In this document: positions 16,810-26,187 of the stretch, piece after piece
Position numbering within the stretch: the stretch's first letter is position 1
Layout of the letters: every line of letters starts with the position of its first letter
Assembly (NCBI GenBank): GCA_009726125.1
Contig: WLIT01000009.1
Span: 1-45,714 of the forward strand
Direction of reading: 5' to 3'
DNA: 45,714 nucleotides
Source: Actinomycetota bacterium
Lineage (GTDB): Bacteria; Actinomycetota; Actinomycetes; Nanopelagicales; Nanopelagicaceae
The notes under the pieces: generated by a model
Seen by the model: the letters and a program-made list of their open reading frames with translations, nothing else
What the model was told of the DNA's origin: nothing
The model's database searches: none
Translations under genes and position numbers: made by a program

Positions 16810-17913
16810 ATGAATCCACGGAATTTGGCTGCGTTATCAAATTCCATTTTCGCCTCCCTGAAGGTTTCGGGCGCTACAAATGAACTTGGAATCGCTGAAA
16901 ATCCAGGCGCTCGGGAATGCTTATTACTTATCGATGGAATGGGCGCGGAACTCTTAGAACAATATGGCGCACAATTTCCAATTTTTAAGGAACTCAATTC
17001 ACTTCCAAATTTAGATTCACATTTTCCATCCACTACGGCAACAAATCTTTCATCACTTGGCACAGGAACTCTTCCTGGTGTTCACGGGATGCTTGGATAC
17101 ACAGTTCGAGTTCCGCGAAGCGGGGAACCGGGTCGATTACTGAATTCACTTAAATGGGATGATCGAGTAGATCCAGTTATCTGGCAGAGCGTTCCAACGC
17201 TTTTCGAGCGCGCAGCAGCCGAAGGAATTCAGGTTTCACATATTGCAGCTAAGCGATATGAAGGTTCAGGATTTACCCAAGCGGCGCTTCGAGGCGCTAA
17301 TTATCTTGGCGCAAATCAAATTACCGAAATTATCGAGAACACAGTGTTGGCAATGCAATTATCGCCTTCATTTTCCTATGTTTACCTTAATAATTTAGAT
17401 GCCGCAGGCCACGATGATGGTGTGGGTTCAGAGAAATGGTTGATTGCGTTATCCGTTGTAGCTGAATTAATTACCGGACTTCGAGATCGATTGCCTAAGG
17501 GAACCCGATTATGGGTTACTGCAGATCACGGAATGATCAATGTGGGTGAGAAGATTATTTTGGGCCAAGATAACAATTTAATGAAAAATGTAACTCTGGT
17601 CGGTGGGGAACCAAGAGCCCGACATATGTATGTAACAGCTGGAGCAATTAATGAAACTGTTGCGATTTGGCGAGAAACCTTGGGAAATAAGGTCGAAGTT
17701 TTCAGTCGCGATGAAGCGATTGCCGCAAAGTTATTTGGCGCAGTAACGTCCTTAGATAGCAGTGAGCGGATGGGCGATTTTATTGCCATTGCAAAAGCGG
17801 AAGCCATTTTTATTGATCCAGGCCGAATAAAAGAAGAGAGCAAGATGGTTGGCCACCATGGCGGAATGGGTACAGCAGAGGTGGATATTCCACTACTTAC
17901 ATTTCAAAATTAA
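16810..17913 (+). CDS. Nucleotide pyrophosphatase/phosphodiesterase (alkaline phosphatase superfamily)
   Basis: 367-residue metal-dependent phosphodiesterase. Alkaline-phosphatase-fold metal ligands are visible: LLIDGMG (D near 43), the nucleophile threonine in FPSTTATNLSSLGTG, NLDAAGHDDG, TADHGM and the last ligand in GHHGG. There is no clear signal peptide, so it is predicted cytoplasmic. It is divergent from psuG across a 70-base gap holding CAAGAT (16798-16803) 6 bases before its ATG as a -10 candidate. A link to nucleotide salvage with PsuG/PsuK is suggestive only. Confidence 0.83.
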   Translation: MNPRNLAALSNSIFASLKVSGATNELGIAENPGARECLLLIDGMGAELLEQYGAQFPIFKELNSLPNLDSHFPSTTATNLSSLGTGTLPGVHGMLGYTVRVPRSGEPGRLLNSLKWDDRVDPVIWQSVPTLFERAAAEGIQVSHIAAKRYEGSGFTQAALRGANYLGANQITEIIENTVLAMQLSPSFSYVYLNNLDAAGHDDGVGSEKWLIALSVVAELITGLRDRLPKGTRLWVTADHGMINVGEKIILGQDNNLMKNVTLVGGEPRARHMYVTAGAINETVAIWRETLGNKVEVFSRDEAIAAKLFGAVTSLDSSERMGDFIAIAKAEAIFIDPGRIKEESKMVGHHGGMGTAEVDIPLLTFQN

Positions 17914-17916
17914 AAG

Positions 17917-18798
17917 TTACTCATCCTCAGTCTTTGAACCACCGAACATAATGTCGTCCCATGATGGAAGTTTCGGACGCTTAACAACGCCATCTTGAAC
18001 TGAATCAGATTCATCAACAACTTCAATATCTAGCTCTTCTGCGAAGTACTCTTCATCTTGGCTAACTTCTTCAATAATTTCAGTAATAGTTATTTCTTCC
18101 CGAACCGCAACAAGTCTTGGTGCTGGTGGCGGTGGAGTGGTTGGGGCAAATGGTGTTGGCTCTGCCGAATTTATAAAGCCATGACTCTGGGTTCTATTGC
18201 GAGTTTCCCTCGCATCCCCAGCAATCCATCTTGCAGAATCATCTTGCGCGGTGAGAATGCGATTACCTAATTCGAAAGTCCAGTTAGCTTCTGCTGTTCC
18301 ATCAATATTTGGATAGTGGACAACGATGTTCCAAGTGCCATCAGCATTTCGGTGGGTATTCCATTCAACCTTCTCCATATCCACGCCGTGGTTTGAAAGT
18401 TGAACGAAAGTTGCTTCACTCAAAATTGGCGATGAAGCCTCGCGACGCAAATTAGATTTAAGTGCAGTGTCAATTACATATGCGCGCTCTTGCAGAATTG
18501 GCCCAGCAAATTTCTCAATTTTCTCAAGTGACCAATCTGTTGTTCTAGAGATCGAACCTAAACTTTCGCCACCACGTAGACGTGCCTGAATCTCTTTGAC
18601 TCCAAAAGTAGGTCGCTCATCAATCGGTGCAACAGAGACTAAGCGAGGTTGCACGATTGTTGATTTAAGAGCATCTGTAATTGGCAATGAAAACTTTGCG
18701 CCAGAACCATCTTTTAACTCGATAGCTGAGCCATCGGTTGCACGGCCAACGAGTTGGAGCTCGGCTGGCTTTCCGGTTAATTCATCGCTCACGGGCAT
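17917..18798 (-). CDS. sepH: Septation protein SepH
   Basis: 293-residue actinobacterial cell-division protein that stimulates FtsZ assembly. The N-terminal DUF3071 domain (about 10-175) has the helix-turn-helix-like LRGGESLGSISRTTDWSLEK, ERAYVIDTAL and WNTHRNADGTWNIVVHY. The C-terminal part (about 200-293) is low-complexity, with a proline run and a strongly acidic tail ending in PSWDDIMFGG, a conserved end of the family. The gene is convergent with the phosphodiesterase (3 bases apart) and divergent from the inositol-phosphatase gene. Confidence 0.9.
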   Translation of the reverse strand: MPVSDELTGKPAELQLVGRATDGSAIELKDGSGAKFSLPITDALKSTIVQPRLVSVAPIDERPTFGVKEIQARLRGGESLGSISRTTDWSLEKIEKFAGPILQERAYVIDTALKSNLRREASSPILSEATFVQLSNHGVDMEKVEWNTHRNADGTWNIVVHYPNIDGTAEANWTFELGNRILTAQDDSARWIAGDARETRNRTQSHGFINSAEPTPFAPTTPPPPAPRLVAVREEITITEIIEEVSQDEEYFAEELDIEVVDESDSVQDGVVKRPKLPSWDDIMFGGSKTEDE

Positions 18799-18824
18799 AA
18801 CTCTGCCACAGGGGGTGAGAAAAA

Positions 18825-19628
18825 GTGGGTAGCAACGAGTGGTTAAATTCTCCAGTGAAGAGTGAAATTAAAGCCGAGCTGCTGGAACTAGCAATAACCA
18901 TCGCAAAATCAGCGGGCGAATTATTAATGGCCAGACCTGATGTCTTTGATCTTGAGACCAAGTCCTCGGCAATAGATTTTGCAACCCAGATGGATTTGGC
19001 CAGCGAGAAGTTAATCGTTTCAAAGATTCTAGGAGCCCGACCAGATGATGGAATTATTGGCGAAGAGGGTTCTGCAATCCCATCGAAATCAGGGGTAACT
19101 TGGGTAATCGATCCGCTCGATGGAACAGTTAATTATTTCTATGGAATCGCGGGTTGGAATGTAAGCATTGCGGCGAAAGATAGCGACGGGGTGCAAGTCG
19201 GAGTTGTTTATGCACCTTCTATTAACTCGTTATGGAGCGCAACAAATGGCGGCGGTGCAACTTGCAACGGCAAGCCAATCAAATGTAATGACCCAGTTGA
19301 ATTTAATCGCGCGCTAATTGGTACTGGCTTTTCATACGATGTTGCAGACCGAGCAGATCAAGCAAGAATTGTTTCGAAATTACTTTTAGAGATTCGCGAC
19401 ATACGTCGTATTGGCGCCGGTGCTGCAGATTTATGTTTAGTTGCAATGGGTCGCCTTGATGCATTTTACGAACTCGGATTAAATGAATGGGATATCGCTG
19501 CTGGCGGATTAATTGCCACCGAGTCCGGAGCGCTTTTAACTGGCCGAAATGGCGGCCCAGCGGGCAAGGAGATGGTTATAGCCGCGGGGCCACACCTGCA
19601 CGCAAGGCTGGTTTCCGAGATCGGCTAA
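18825..19628 (+). CDS. Inositol monophosphatase family protein
   Basis: 267-residue Mg-dependent, Li-sensitive-type phosphatase. Metal ligands are seen in GEEG (about 77-80), IDPLDGTVNYFYG (about 94-106) and the late WDIAAGG. The family covers inositol-1-phosphatase (SuhB), histidinol phosphatase and fructose-1,6-bisphosphatase, so the substrate is open. It starts with GTG behind a GGGGGTGAG ribosome binding site. Confidence 0.87.
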   Translation: MGSNEWLNSPVKSEIKAELLELAITIAKSAGELLMARPDVFDLETKSSAIDFATQMDLASEKLIVSKILGARPDDGIIGEEGSAIPSKSGVTWVIDPLDGTVNYFYGIAGWNVSIAAKDSDGVQVGVVYAPSINSLWSATNGGGATCNGKPIKCNDPVEFNRALIGTGFSYDVADRADQARIVSKLLLEIRDIRRIGAGAADLCLVAMGRLDAFYELGLNEWDIAAGGLIATESGALLTGRNGGPAGKEMVIAAGPHLHARLVSEIG

Positions 19629-19638
19629 GTGCCCCGAA

Positions 19639-19668
19639 TTGGTCGGATGGGGGTGGCTGTGGCAAGAT
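19639..19668 (+). promoter_or_regulatory. Candidate rplS promoter
   Basis: TTGGTC (19639-19644) as -35 and CAAGAT (19663-19668) as -10 are separated by 18 bases, which would start transcription about 45 bases before rplS. The GGCAAGATA string recurs just upstream of the phosphodiesterase start (16796-16804). Confidence 0.45.
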
Positions 19669-19719
19669 ACGACTTTGGTCCAAGAATTATTTAAGAACCA
19701 CTAACGAAAAGGAAATGCC

Positions 19720-20274
19720 ATGAACGTGTTAGACGCGGTAGATGCCGCATCACTTCGCTCCGATGTTCCAACCTTCCGTTCCGGAGACGAAATCAAGATT
19801 CACGTTCGCGTTATCGAAGGTGCCAAGAGCCGTATCCAGGTTTTCCAAGGTTTAGTAATCCGTCGCCAAGGCGCCGGTGTTCGTGAGACTTTCACAATCC
19901 GCAAGCTTTCATACGGTGTCGGAGTAGAACGTACCTTCCCAGTTCACACACCAGTTATTGAAAAGTACGAAATGGTCCGTCGCGGAGATGTTCGTCGCGC
20001 CAAGCTTTACTACCTACGCGAACTTCGCGGTAAGGCATCAAAGATTAAAGAGCGTCGTGGAGTTGGCGGCGAATTTATTGTTGAAGAGGTAATCGCGGCA
20101 CCTGTTATTGACGCGGTTGAAGTTATTGAAGCGGTTGAAGTTATTGAAGCGGTTGAAGTTATTGAAGCTCCTATTGCTGAGTCTGTGGAAGTTATTGAGA
20201 GCGTAGAGGTTGTAGAAGTTGCTGAAGCTGTCGAAACAACTGAAGCAGCTGTCGAAACAACTAAAGAAGCTTAA
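19720..20274 (+). CDS. rplS: Ribosomal protein L19 with acidic repeat tail
   Basis: Residues 1 to about 113 are a complete L19, a large-subunit protein at the 30S-50S interface ([48 protein letters not shown]). L19 normally ends there at about 115 residues. Here about 70 further residues follow, made of Val-Ile-Glu-Ala repeats, including three perfect copies of AVEVIE. The tail is almost without basic residues and is predicted acidic and extended. The start has AAAGGA 8 bases upstream. Codon use in the L19 core is notably GC-rich, as expected for a highly expressed gene. Confidence 0.95.
   Translation: MNVLDAVDAASLRSDVPTFRSGDEIKIHVRVIEGAKSRIQVFQGLVIRRQGAGVRETFTIRKLSYGVGVERTFPVHTPVIEKYEMVRRGDVRRAKLYYLRELRGKASKIKERRGVGGEFIVEEVIAAPVIDAVEVIEAVEVIEAVEVIEAPIAESVEVIESVEVVEVAEAVETTEAAVETTKEA
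20113..20166 (+). repeat. Three perfect 18-base tandem repeats in rplS
   Basis: GCGGTTGAAGTTATTGAA occurs at 20113-20130, 20131-20148 and 20149-20166, each encoding AVEVIE. Looser copies continue to about 20220. Identical DNA copies imply recent slippage or expansion. Confidence 0.95.
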
Positions 20275-20300
20275 GCATCTTTCAAGTGCGTTTAATCTAA

Positions 20301-20984
20301 ATGCGCGCCCCAAAGAAAGGTTCGCTGCTTCGCGAACTTCCAATAATCATAGTTTCGGCATTAGTCGTCTCCGTAATTGTTAAAACTTTCTTTATCCACT
20401 TCTTCTTTATTCCATCTGGCTCGATGGAGAACACCTTACAAATCGGTGATCGAATTGCAGTCAATAAGCTTGCAAGTTATTTCAGTGAGATCAAGCGCGG
20501 AGAAGTTGTTGTTTTCCGTGATACTTCTGGTTGGTTAGGTGCTCCTGCTGAGAGCGCGGATCCGAAGGTAGTTCAAACCGTTAAAAGCGCTTTGGTAACA
20601 GTTGGAGTTCTTCCAGATCCAGCAAAACAATATTTAATTAAGCGAACTATCGGCGTTGGTGGCGACACCGTTAAATGTTGCGATGTGAAAGGTTTCTTAA
20701 CTGTTAACGGGATTTCAGTTAAAGAGCCCTACATCTTCACTGGAGATAAACCGAGTGATAGCGATTTCAAAGTCAAAGTTCCAAAGGGATATATCTGGGT
20801 GATGGGCGACCATCGCGGCGCAAGTGCTGATTCTAGATTCCATACTGATGACATTCACAAGGGGCTTGTTCCTGTCAGTTCAGTTGTCGGGCGCGCAACA
20901 TTCGTTGTTTGGCCCTTCAACCACATCAAGTTTCTAAGCGTTGGCAGCGATTTATCTAAGGTTGTTGTTAACAAAACAAAGTAA
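20301..20984 (+). CDS. lepB: Signal peptidase I
   Basis: 227-residue membrane serine protease that removes Sec signal peptides. One N-terminal membrane helix (about 13-36) precedes the nucleophile S41 in IPSGSMENTLQIGD. The general base is K114 in YLIKRTIGVGGD. The C-terminal box GDHRGASADSR is present. No ribosome binding site is evident before the ATG, so it may rely on read-through from rplS. The stop and the next start share one base (TAATG). Confidence 0.94.
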   Translation: MRAPKKGSLLRELPIIIVSALVVSVIVKTFFIHFFFIPSGSMENTLQIGDRIAVNKLASYFSEIKRGEVVVFRDTSGWLGAPAESADPKVVQTVKSALVTVGVLPDPAKQYLIKRTIGVGGDTVKCCDVKGFLTVNGISVKEPYIFTGDKPSDSDFKVKVPKGYIWVMGDHRGASADSRFHTDDIHKGLVPVSSVVGRATFVVWPFNHIKFLSVGSDLSKVVVNKTK

Positions 20985-21595
20985 TGAAACATATCGAGTC
21001 CACGCTAATCGCTTCCGGCATTAAGCAGATTGCTGGTGTGGATGAAGCAGGGCGCGGTCCTTGTGCCGGACCACTTGTAGTCGCTGCAGTAATTCTAAAA
21101 GACCCATTCGCACCTGAACTTTCTAAAGTGCGGGACTCGAAAGAGTTGTCAGAGAAAGTTCGGGAAGAGCTCTTCGATGTAGTTATCGAACAAGCGCTAA
21201 GTTATTCGATAATCGATATTTCAGTTGCCGAGATTGATGAATTCGGGTTACATAAATCAAATCTAGAAGGCATGCGTCGGGCAATTAATTCACTGGATGT
21301 GGTCCCAGATTATGTGTTGACCGATGGTTACCCAATCGCAGGCCTGGCAATTCCAAATCTTGCCGTTTGGAAAGGCGATCAGGTAGCAATTTCAATTAGC
21401 GCGGCATCAATCTTGGCAAAAGTATATCGAGATCGAGAACTCATTAAGTTGGATGCGAAATATCCGGGATATGGCCTGGCAAAACATAAGGGCTATATAA
21501 CTGCGGCCCACACAAAAGCTTTAAGAGAATTGGGCGTAACTGAAATTCATCGCAAATCTTTTGCCAATATTGCCGCGCTTATTAACAATCGTTAA
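20984..21595 (+). CDS. rnhB: Ribonuclease HII
   Basis: 203-residue endonuclease that cuts RNA in RNA-DNA hybrids and at misincorporated ribonucleotides. The active-site residues are D20 and E21 in GVDEAGRGP and the aspartate of LTDGYP near 114, with SAASILAKVYRDR downstream. Standard length and standard position next to lepB and yraN. Confidence 0.95.
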   Translation: MKHIESTLIASGIKQIAGVDEAGRGPCAGPLVVAAVILKDPFAPELSKVRDSKELSEKVREELFDVVIEQALSYSIIDISVAEIDEFGLHKSNLEGMRRAINSLDVVPDYVLTDGYPIAGLAIPNLAVWKGDQVAISISAASILAKVYRDRELIKLDAKYPGYGLAKHKGYITAAHTKALRELGVTEIHRKSFANIAALINNR

Positions 21596-21643
21596 AGTTC
21601 CACAGTCAACCTGAAAACGAACGGTGCGAACTCTTCAATACTT

Positions 21644-21649
21644 TAACCT
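21644..21649 (+). promoter_or_regulatory. Candidate leaderless -10 box (TAACCT)
   Basis: TAACCT ends 9 bases before the yraN ATG with no ribosome binding site between. A separate start here would serve yraN-comM-dprA. Confidence 0.4.
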
Positions 21650-21658
21650 CGCCCTTCT

Positions 21659-22018
21659 ATGGGGACAAAACAATTAATAGGCGCTCTTGGTGAAGATTTT
21701 GTTGCCAAGTATTTAGTAGCGAAGAATTACGAGATTTTGGATCGTAATTGGCGAATCAAAGAGGGTGAGATTGATTTAGTAGCGATTTCAGAGCACGGGG
21801 TAGTCGTTTTCATCGAGGTTAAAACTAGAACCAGTATCGCCTTTGGACATCCGCTCGAAGCAATTACAAGGGAGAAGGCTTATCGCTTGCAGCGGTTGGC
21901 ACTGGCTTGGTTGACGATTCACCACAGATGGGGTTTTGAATATCGGATTGATGCCGCTGCAGTATTGATTTCAAAGGGCGAGAAGTTTGAAATAGATTAC
22001 CGAATTGCAGTTCTGTAA
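21659..22018 (+). CDS. UPF0102 family protein YraN (endonuclease-like)
   Basis: 119-residue nuclease-fold protein of unknown role. Conserved segments are LGEDFVAKYL, YEILDRNWR, EIDLVA and VVFIEVKTR, matching the D-x-ExK core of restriction-like nucleases. It is classically next to comM and dprA, as here; its stop overlaps the comM start by one base. Confidence 0.92.
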   Translation: MGTKQLIGALGEDFVAKYLVAKNYEILDRNWRIKEGEIDLVAISEHGVVVFIEVKTRTSIAFGHPLEAITREKAYRLQRLALAWLTIHHRWGFEYRIDAAAVLISKGEKFEIDYRIAVL

Positions 22019-23541
22019 TGGCGCTAGCTTTAACGTCCAGCGTTTCGCTTACCGGACTGACTGGAAATCTAATCGATGTAGAAGTTGATATCTCCGATGG
22101 TTTACCGGGATACATACTCCTTGGATTACCAGATGCCGCTTTAAATGAATCAAAGGATCGAGTTCGCGCCGCGCTAGTAAATAGTGGGGAAGTTTGGCCG
22201 AATAAAAAAGTAACGGTATCGCTATCACCAGCATGGTTACCTAAGAGTGGTTCAGCATTTGATTTACCAATTGCAATCACTTTGTTGATGGCTCAAGGGC
22301 AAGTTCCAAAAGATGAACCAGGAGTATGTATCTATTTGGGTGAACTCTCGTTAGATGGCCAAGTTCGCGAAGTTCGCGGAGTTTTGCCGGCAGTTCTAGC
22401 AGCAAAGAAACGCGGCTTTCAAAGAGCGCTAGTTCCATTTAAGAATTATGCGGAGGCTAAATGTGTTTCTGGAATCGAAGTTATCGCAATTTCATCGTTG
22501 ACTGACGCCCTTAATTATTTGCGAAGTGGAGAAGTGCCAGAATCTCCAGAAGCTATAACCGCGACTGATTCCGATTACTTCTTGGATTTATGTGATGTTG
22601 CAGGACAAGTTGGGGCACGCCGAGCGCTAGAGATAGCGGCTATCGGTGGCCACCATCTTCTTTTTATAGGTCCACCGGGAACTGGAAAGACAATGTTGGC
22701 TGAGCGAATCCCCTCGATACTTCCACCACTTACTGAAGAATCAATATTGGAAGTCACCGCAATTCATTCAATTGCAGGAACGCTATTAGATCGCGAATTG
22801 CTTTCGAAGTTGCCACCATTTGTCGCGCCCCATCACACAACAACTGCGCCAGCGATGATTGGTGGCGGGGCACATGCAATTCGTCCTGGTGCAACATCTC
22901 TTGCACATGAGGGCGTTCTCTTTATCGATGAGGCACCGGAATGCGCACGAGGAGTATTGGATTCACTTCGCCAACCACTTGAATCTGGAAGCGTGACAAT
23001 CTCAAGAGCAGTTGGTTCAGTTACATATCCTGCAAGATTTATGTTGGTGCTAGCAGCCAACCCTTGCCCTTGTGGTCGATTTAGCGGCCGCGGAAGAAGT
23101 TGTACATGTACCCAGCTAGCAATTCGTAGGTACCTACAGCGGCTATCAGGTCCGCTTTTAGATCGAATTGATATTCGTGTCTTCGTGGATTCACCAAGCC
23201 GAATTGAAATGGCAAGTGATCAACTCGGAGAATCAAGTGAAGTTGTGCGACAACGAGTGATTGAGGCACGAGCAATGGCGGATTCAAGATTCTCAGACTG
23301 CGCTTGGAAATTGAATTCACAGATTCCGCCAAGTCAGCTAAGAAAAAGATTTAGAGCGGAGAAATTGGGGATGAATTTCCTGCATACCGAATTAGATAAT
23401 GAACGTCTTAGCGCCCGTGGATTTCATAAGGTGTTGAGAATTTCGTGGAGTATCGCTGATTCAAATGGCCACATAATCCCAAATCGCGATGATGTTGAAG
23501 CCGCTTTTCGGTTAAGAGAGGGAATGGAACTTCTTGCATGA
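22018..23541 (+). CDS. comM: ComM/YifB-family AAA+ ATPase (Mg-chelatase-like)
   Basis: 507-residue hexameric helicase-type AAA+ protein. An N-terminal Lon-protease-like domain (about 20-165) precedes Walker A GPPGTGKT (218-225) and a Walker B at FIDEAPEC. A zinc-binding cysteine cluster is seen in CPCGRFSGRGRSCTC. A C-terminal Mg-chelatase domain closes the protein. ComM promotes branch migration when foreign single strands integrate during transformation. Coupled to dprA by an ATGA overlap. Confidence 0.93.
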   Translation: MALALTSSVSLTGLTGNLIDVEVDISDGLPGYILLGLPDAALNESKDRVRAALVNSGEVWPNKKVTVSLSPAWLPKSGSAFDLPIAITLLMAQGQVPKDEPGVCIYLGELSLDGQVREVRGVLPAVLAAKKRGFQRALVPFKNYAEAKCVSGIEVIAISSLTDALNYLRSGEVPESPEAITATDSDYFLDLCDVAGQVGARRALEIAAIGGHHLLFIGPPGTGKTMLAERIPSILPPLTEESILEVTAIHSIAGTLLDRELLSKLPPFVAPHHTTTAPAMIGGGAHAIRPGATSLAHEGVLFIDEAPECARGVLDSLRQPLESGSVTISRAVGSVTYPARFMLVLAANPCPCGRFSGRGRSCTCTQLAIRRYLQRLSGPLLDRIDIRVFVDSPSRIEMASDQLGESSEVVRQRVIEARAMADSRFSDCAWKLNSQIPPSQLRKRFRAEKLGMNFLHTELDNERLSARGFHKVLRISWSIADSNGHIIPNRDDVEAAFRLREGMELLA

Positions 23542-24404
23542 TTAATACTTTGGCACGGGCCCAATTATTTGCAGCAATCGAAGGTGGCTCGATACCTTGG
23601 TATGAAGAGATTTCAAAATTCGGTGCTATCGAAGTGCGAGATCGATTAATTGCTGGGGAGTACAACGCTGCGGGCAAGATTAGAGAACGAATAAGTCAGA
23701 GTTCTGGAGAAGAAGTTTTAGAAGAAATTGCGAAAGCTGGTGCATTCATCCTTACTCCGGAGGATTTCGACTGGCCGATTTCACTAAATGATTTAGCGGC
23801 GCCACCGATTGCGCTCCTAATTAAAGGCCAGCGGGAGTACTTACCAAATTTGGCTAACTCAATTTCAATAGTCGGAACAAGAAATCCAACACAATACGGA
23901 GTTCGTATCGCTGGGGATTTTGGAGTTGGAGTTGCTGATCATGAATGGGCCGTTGTAAGTGGCGGAGCAATTGGAATTGATGCTGCGGCACATAAGGGTT
24001 GTTTAGTGGGTGAAGGAATTACCGTTGCGGTTCTTGGTGGGGGATTTAATAAGAATTACCCAGCGGTACATGAGAAGTTGTTTTCCGAGATCAGTGAGAG
24101 TGGTCTACTTATCTCAGAGGTGATGCCAGATGTTCCGGCAATTCCACATCGGTTCTTGACGCGCAATCGTTTGATTGCTGCGCTCTCAAAAGCGACAGTT
24201 GTGGTGGAAGCAGCTTTTAGAAGCGGTTCGCTTCGGACTGCGCGCGATGCTGTTGAAATATTTCGCCCGGTTATGGCAGTTCCTGGACCAATTAATTCAC
24301 CATCAAGCGAGGGCTGCCATCGTTTGATTGCAGAACGGGTAGCAGAATTGGTTTCATCTATATCTGAAGTTATGGAATTGGTGAAGCCAATAAGCATTAA
24401 GTGA
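23538..24404 (+). CDS. dprA: DNA-processing protein DprA
   Basis: 288-residue single-strand DNA-binding protein that loads RecA on incoming DNA. The Rossmann-like core has SIVGTRNPTQYG, VVSGGAIGIDAAAHKG, VLGGGFNKNYPAVHEKLF and RFLTRNRLIAALS. The short C-terminal winged-helix domain found in some DprA proteins is not obvious. The start overlaps comM. Confidence 0.94.
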   Translation: MINTLARAQLFAAIEGGSIPWYEEISKFGAIEVRDRLIAGEYNAAGKIRERISQSSGEEVLEEIAKAGAFILTPEDFDWPISLNDLAAPPIALLIKGQREYLPNLANSISIVGTRNPTQYGVRIAGDFGVGVADHEWAVVSGGAIGIDAAAHKGCLVGEGITVAVLGGGFNKNYPAVHEKLFSEISESGLLISEVMPDVPAIPHRFLTRNRLIAALSKATVVVEAAFRSGSLRTARDAVEIFRPVMAVPGPINSPSSEGCHRLIAERVAELVSSISEVMELVKPISIK

Positions 24405-24416
24405 GAGAATTACGAC

Positions 24417-25331
24417 ATGAGTGTTGAACATAAAGCCGGCTTTGTCGCCATCATTGGGCGACCAAATGTTGGCAAATCCACTCTCGTTAATGCCCTAGTT
24501 GGTCGCAAGATTGTTATAACTTCAAAGCATCCAAATACCACTAGAAATCCAATTCGCGGAATTATCTCTAAACCAGATTTTCAAATGATTGTTGTTGATA
24601 CTCCGGGAATTCACAAACCTAAAACTTTGCTTGGCTCGCGATTAAATGCGATGGTCTCAGAGAATCTTCAATCGGTAGATGCAGTCTTAATCTGTTTGCC
24701 GGCTGACGAAGAGATCGGGCAAGGCGATGAATACATCGCTCGCCAAGTTATAAATCAACGACGAGTGCTAATAGCAGTGACTAAGACGGATAGGGTTAAG
24801 CAGGAAACTCTTTTGGCCAAGTTAGTTGAAGTTGGAGAATTTGCGGCAAGAGTCGGCCTAACTGTGGCTGAGATAGTTCCAATTTCAGCAAAGAATGAGG
24901 ACCAAACAGGCTTATTACTGAACCTTTTAGCCGAGAAGCTTCCAGAATCTCCATCACTTTATCCCGAAGATGTAACAACTGATCAAGCATCTGAGATGAC
25001 AATCACGGAACTTATTCGAGAAGCTGCTATCGAAAATCTTTATGAAGAGGTTCCGCATTCCATCGTTGTTACGATTGATGAGATGGCAAAGCGCGAAGGT
25101 AAGGATTTCTTTGATATTCATGCCACTTTGCATGTGGAACGCGATAGCCAAAAGTCAATCGTTATCGGCCCGCAGGGTTCAAGGTTAAAAGACATTGGTA
25201 TTCGCGCCAGAGGTTCCGTAGAAACATTTTTGGGTGCAAAAGTTTATTTAGGGCTGCACGTTAAGGTAAGTAAGGAATGGCAACGAGATGCCAAAGCACT
25301 TACAAAGTTAGGATTTATTGAACGGAAGTAG
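24417..25331 (+). CDS. era: GTPase Era
   Basis: 304-residue ribosome-assembly GTPase for 16S rRNA 3'-end maturation. G1 is GRPNVGKS (14-21), G3 is VDTPG, G4 is TKTD. The KH RNA-binding domain fills about 215-300 (IVIGPQGSRLKDIG). The 3' end overlaps the convergent transporter gene by 17 bases, so there is no room for a terminator. Confidence 0.95.
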   Translation: MSVEHKAGFVAIIGRPNVGKSTLVNALVGRKIVITSKHPNTTRNPIRGIISKPDFQMIVVDTPGIHKPKTLLGSRLNAMVSENLQSVDAVLICLPADEEIGQGDEYIARQVINQRRVLIAVTKTDRVKQETLLAKLVEVGEFAARVGLTVAEIVPISAKNEDQTGLLLNLLAEKLPESPSLYPEDVTTDQASEMTITELIREAAIENLYEEVPHSIVVTIDEMAKREGKDFFDIHATLHVERDSQKSIVIGPQGSRLKDIGIRARGSVETFLGAKVYLGLHVKVSKEWQRDAKALTKLGFIERK

Positions 25332-26187
25332 CGCCTTTACGCCCAGCAAAGTAAGAACCAAGTAGAACTAGCGGTAGTCCTAGAGCTATTCCTAAGGTAA
25401 ATGGTTCATTTAAAATAATTACGCCCAATAGAACTGCGAACGCGGTATTCAAATAAGTTACGAGTGAACCACGCGCGGTGCCGATATCTTTGATGAGTTG
25501 GAAGAAGAGAATAAAGGCGAGTGCAGTCGGAAATAAACCAAGTGCAAGAACTGTCCCAAGAACTTTAGTTGAAGGCGCATGATCTGGAGCAGTAATTATT
25601 GCAAGAGGCAGATAAACAACTGCGGTAAATAACATTGCTAGGCCATTTATGGAAATTGGCTCGATGTGTGGAATCTTCGCGCTAACCATTGTGACCGCCC
25701 AGGCATATCCCATTGCAGAAATTAAGATCATAAATATTGCGACGATGGAATGGCGACCTGAAAAACTTTCGATTCCGACAACTAAAACTATTCCGATAAA
25801 ACCAATTAAAAGACCTAATAACCGTTTGTGATGCCAGACGGTTTTATCGCCATTAATTGAGGCTAATATTGTTGACCAAATCGGGACTGTGGCAACAAGT
25901 AAACCCGCCAGTCCTGATGTCATCTTCTGTTCCGCAGCGGTAATTAAAATCCACGGTCCAACCATTTCTCCAATGGCGTAAGGAATTACATATCTCCAAG
26001 CTTTAATTGCCGGCATCAAAGAGCCACGCTTCATCGCAATCGGAATTAAAATTGCGGCGCCAATTGCGACTCTAGAGAAAACAATTACTGGAGGTGAAAG
26101 TTCTTCAACTGCAACTTTAATTAGAAGATATGGAATTCCCCAAATGAGTCCGACAAATAAAAATAGAAACCAATTACGCCGCGACAT
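25315..26187 (-). CDS. EamA/DMT-family transporter (1)
   Basis: 290-residue membrane protein with about ten hydrophobic helices in two EamA halves (LIWGIPYLLIKVAVEELSPP at the N-terminus; the second half begins near VAIFMILISAMGYAWAV). The family mostly exports amino acids or metabolites; the substrate is unknown. It starts within one base of the esterase stop, making a xylB-esterase-transporter operon on the minus strand. Confidence 0.85.
   Translation of the reverse strand: MSRRNWFLFLFVGLIWGIPYLLIKVAVEELSPPVIVFSRVAIGAAILIPIAMKRGSLMPAIKAWRYVIPYAIGEMVGPWILITAAEQKMTSGLAGLLVATVPIWSTILASINGDKTVWHHKRLLGLLIGFIGIVLVVGIESFSGRHSIVAIFMILISAMGYAWAVTMVSAKIPHIEPISINGLAMLFTAVVYLPLAIITAPDHAPSTKVLGTVLALGLFPTALAFILFFQLIKDIGTARGSLVTYLNTAFAVLLGVIILNEPFTLGIALGLPLVLLGSYFAGRKGATSVQ

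Noticed and set aside
20038-20343. Minus-strand open frame rich in Asn, Phe and Arg opposite the rplS tail
   Set aside because: It is the low-complexity shadow of the acidic repeats on the other strand.
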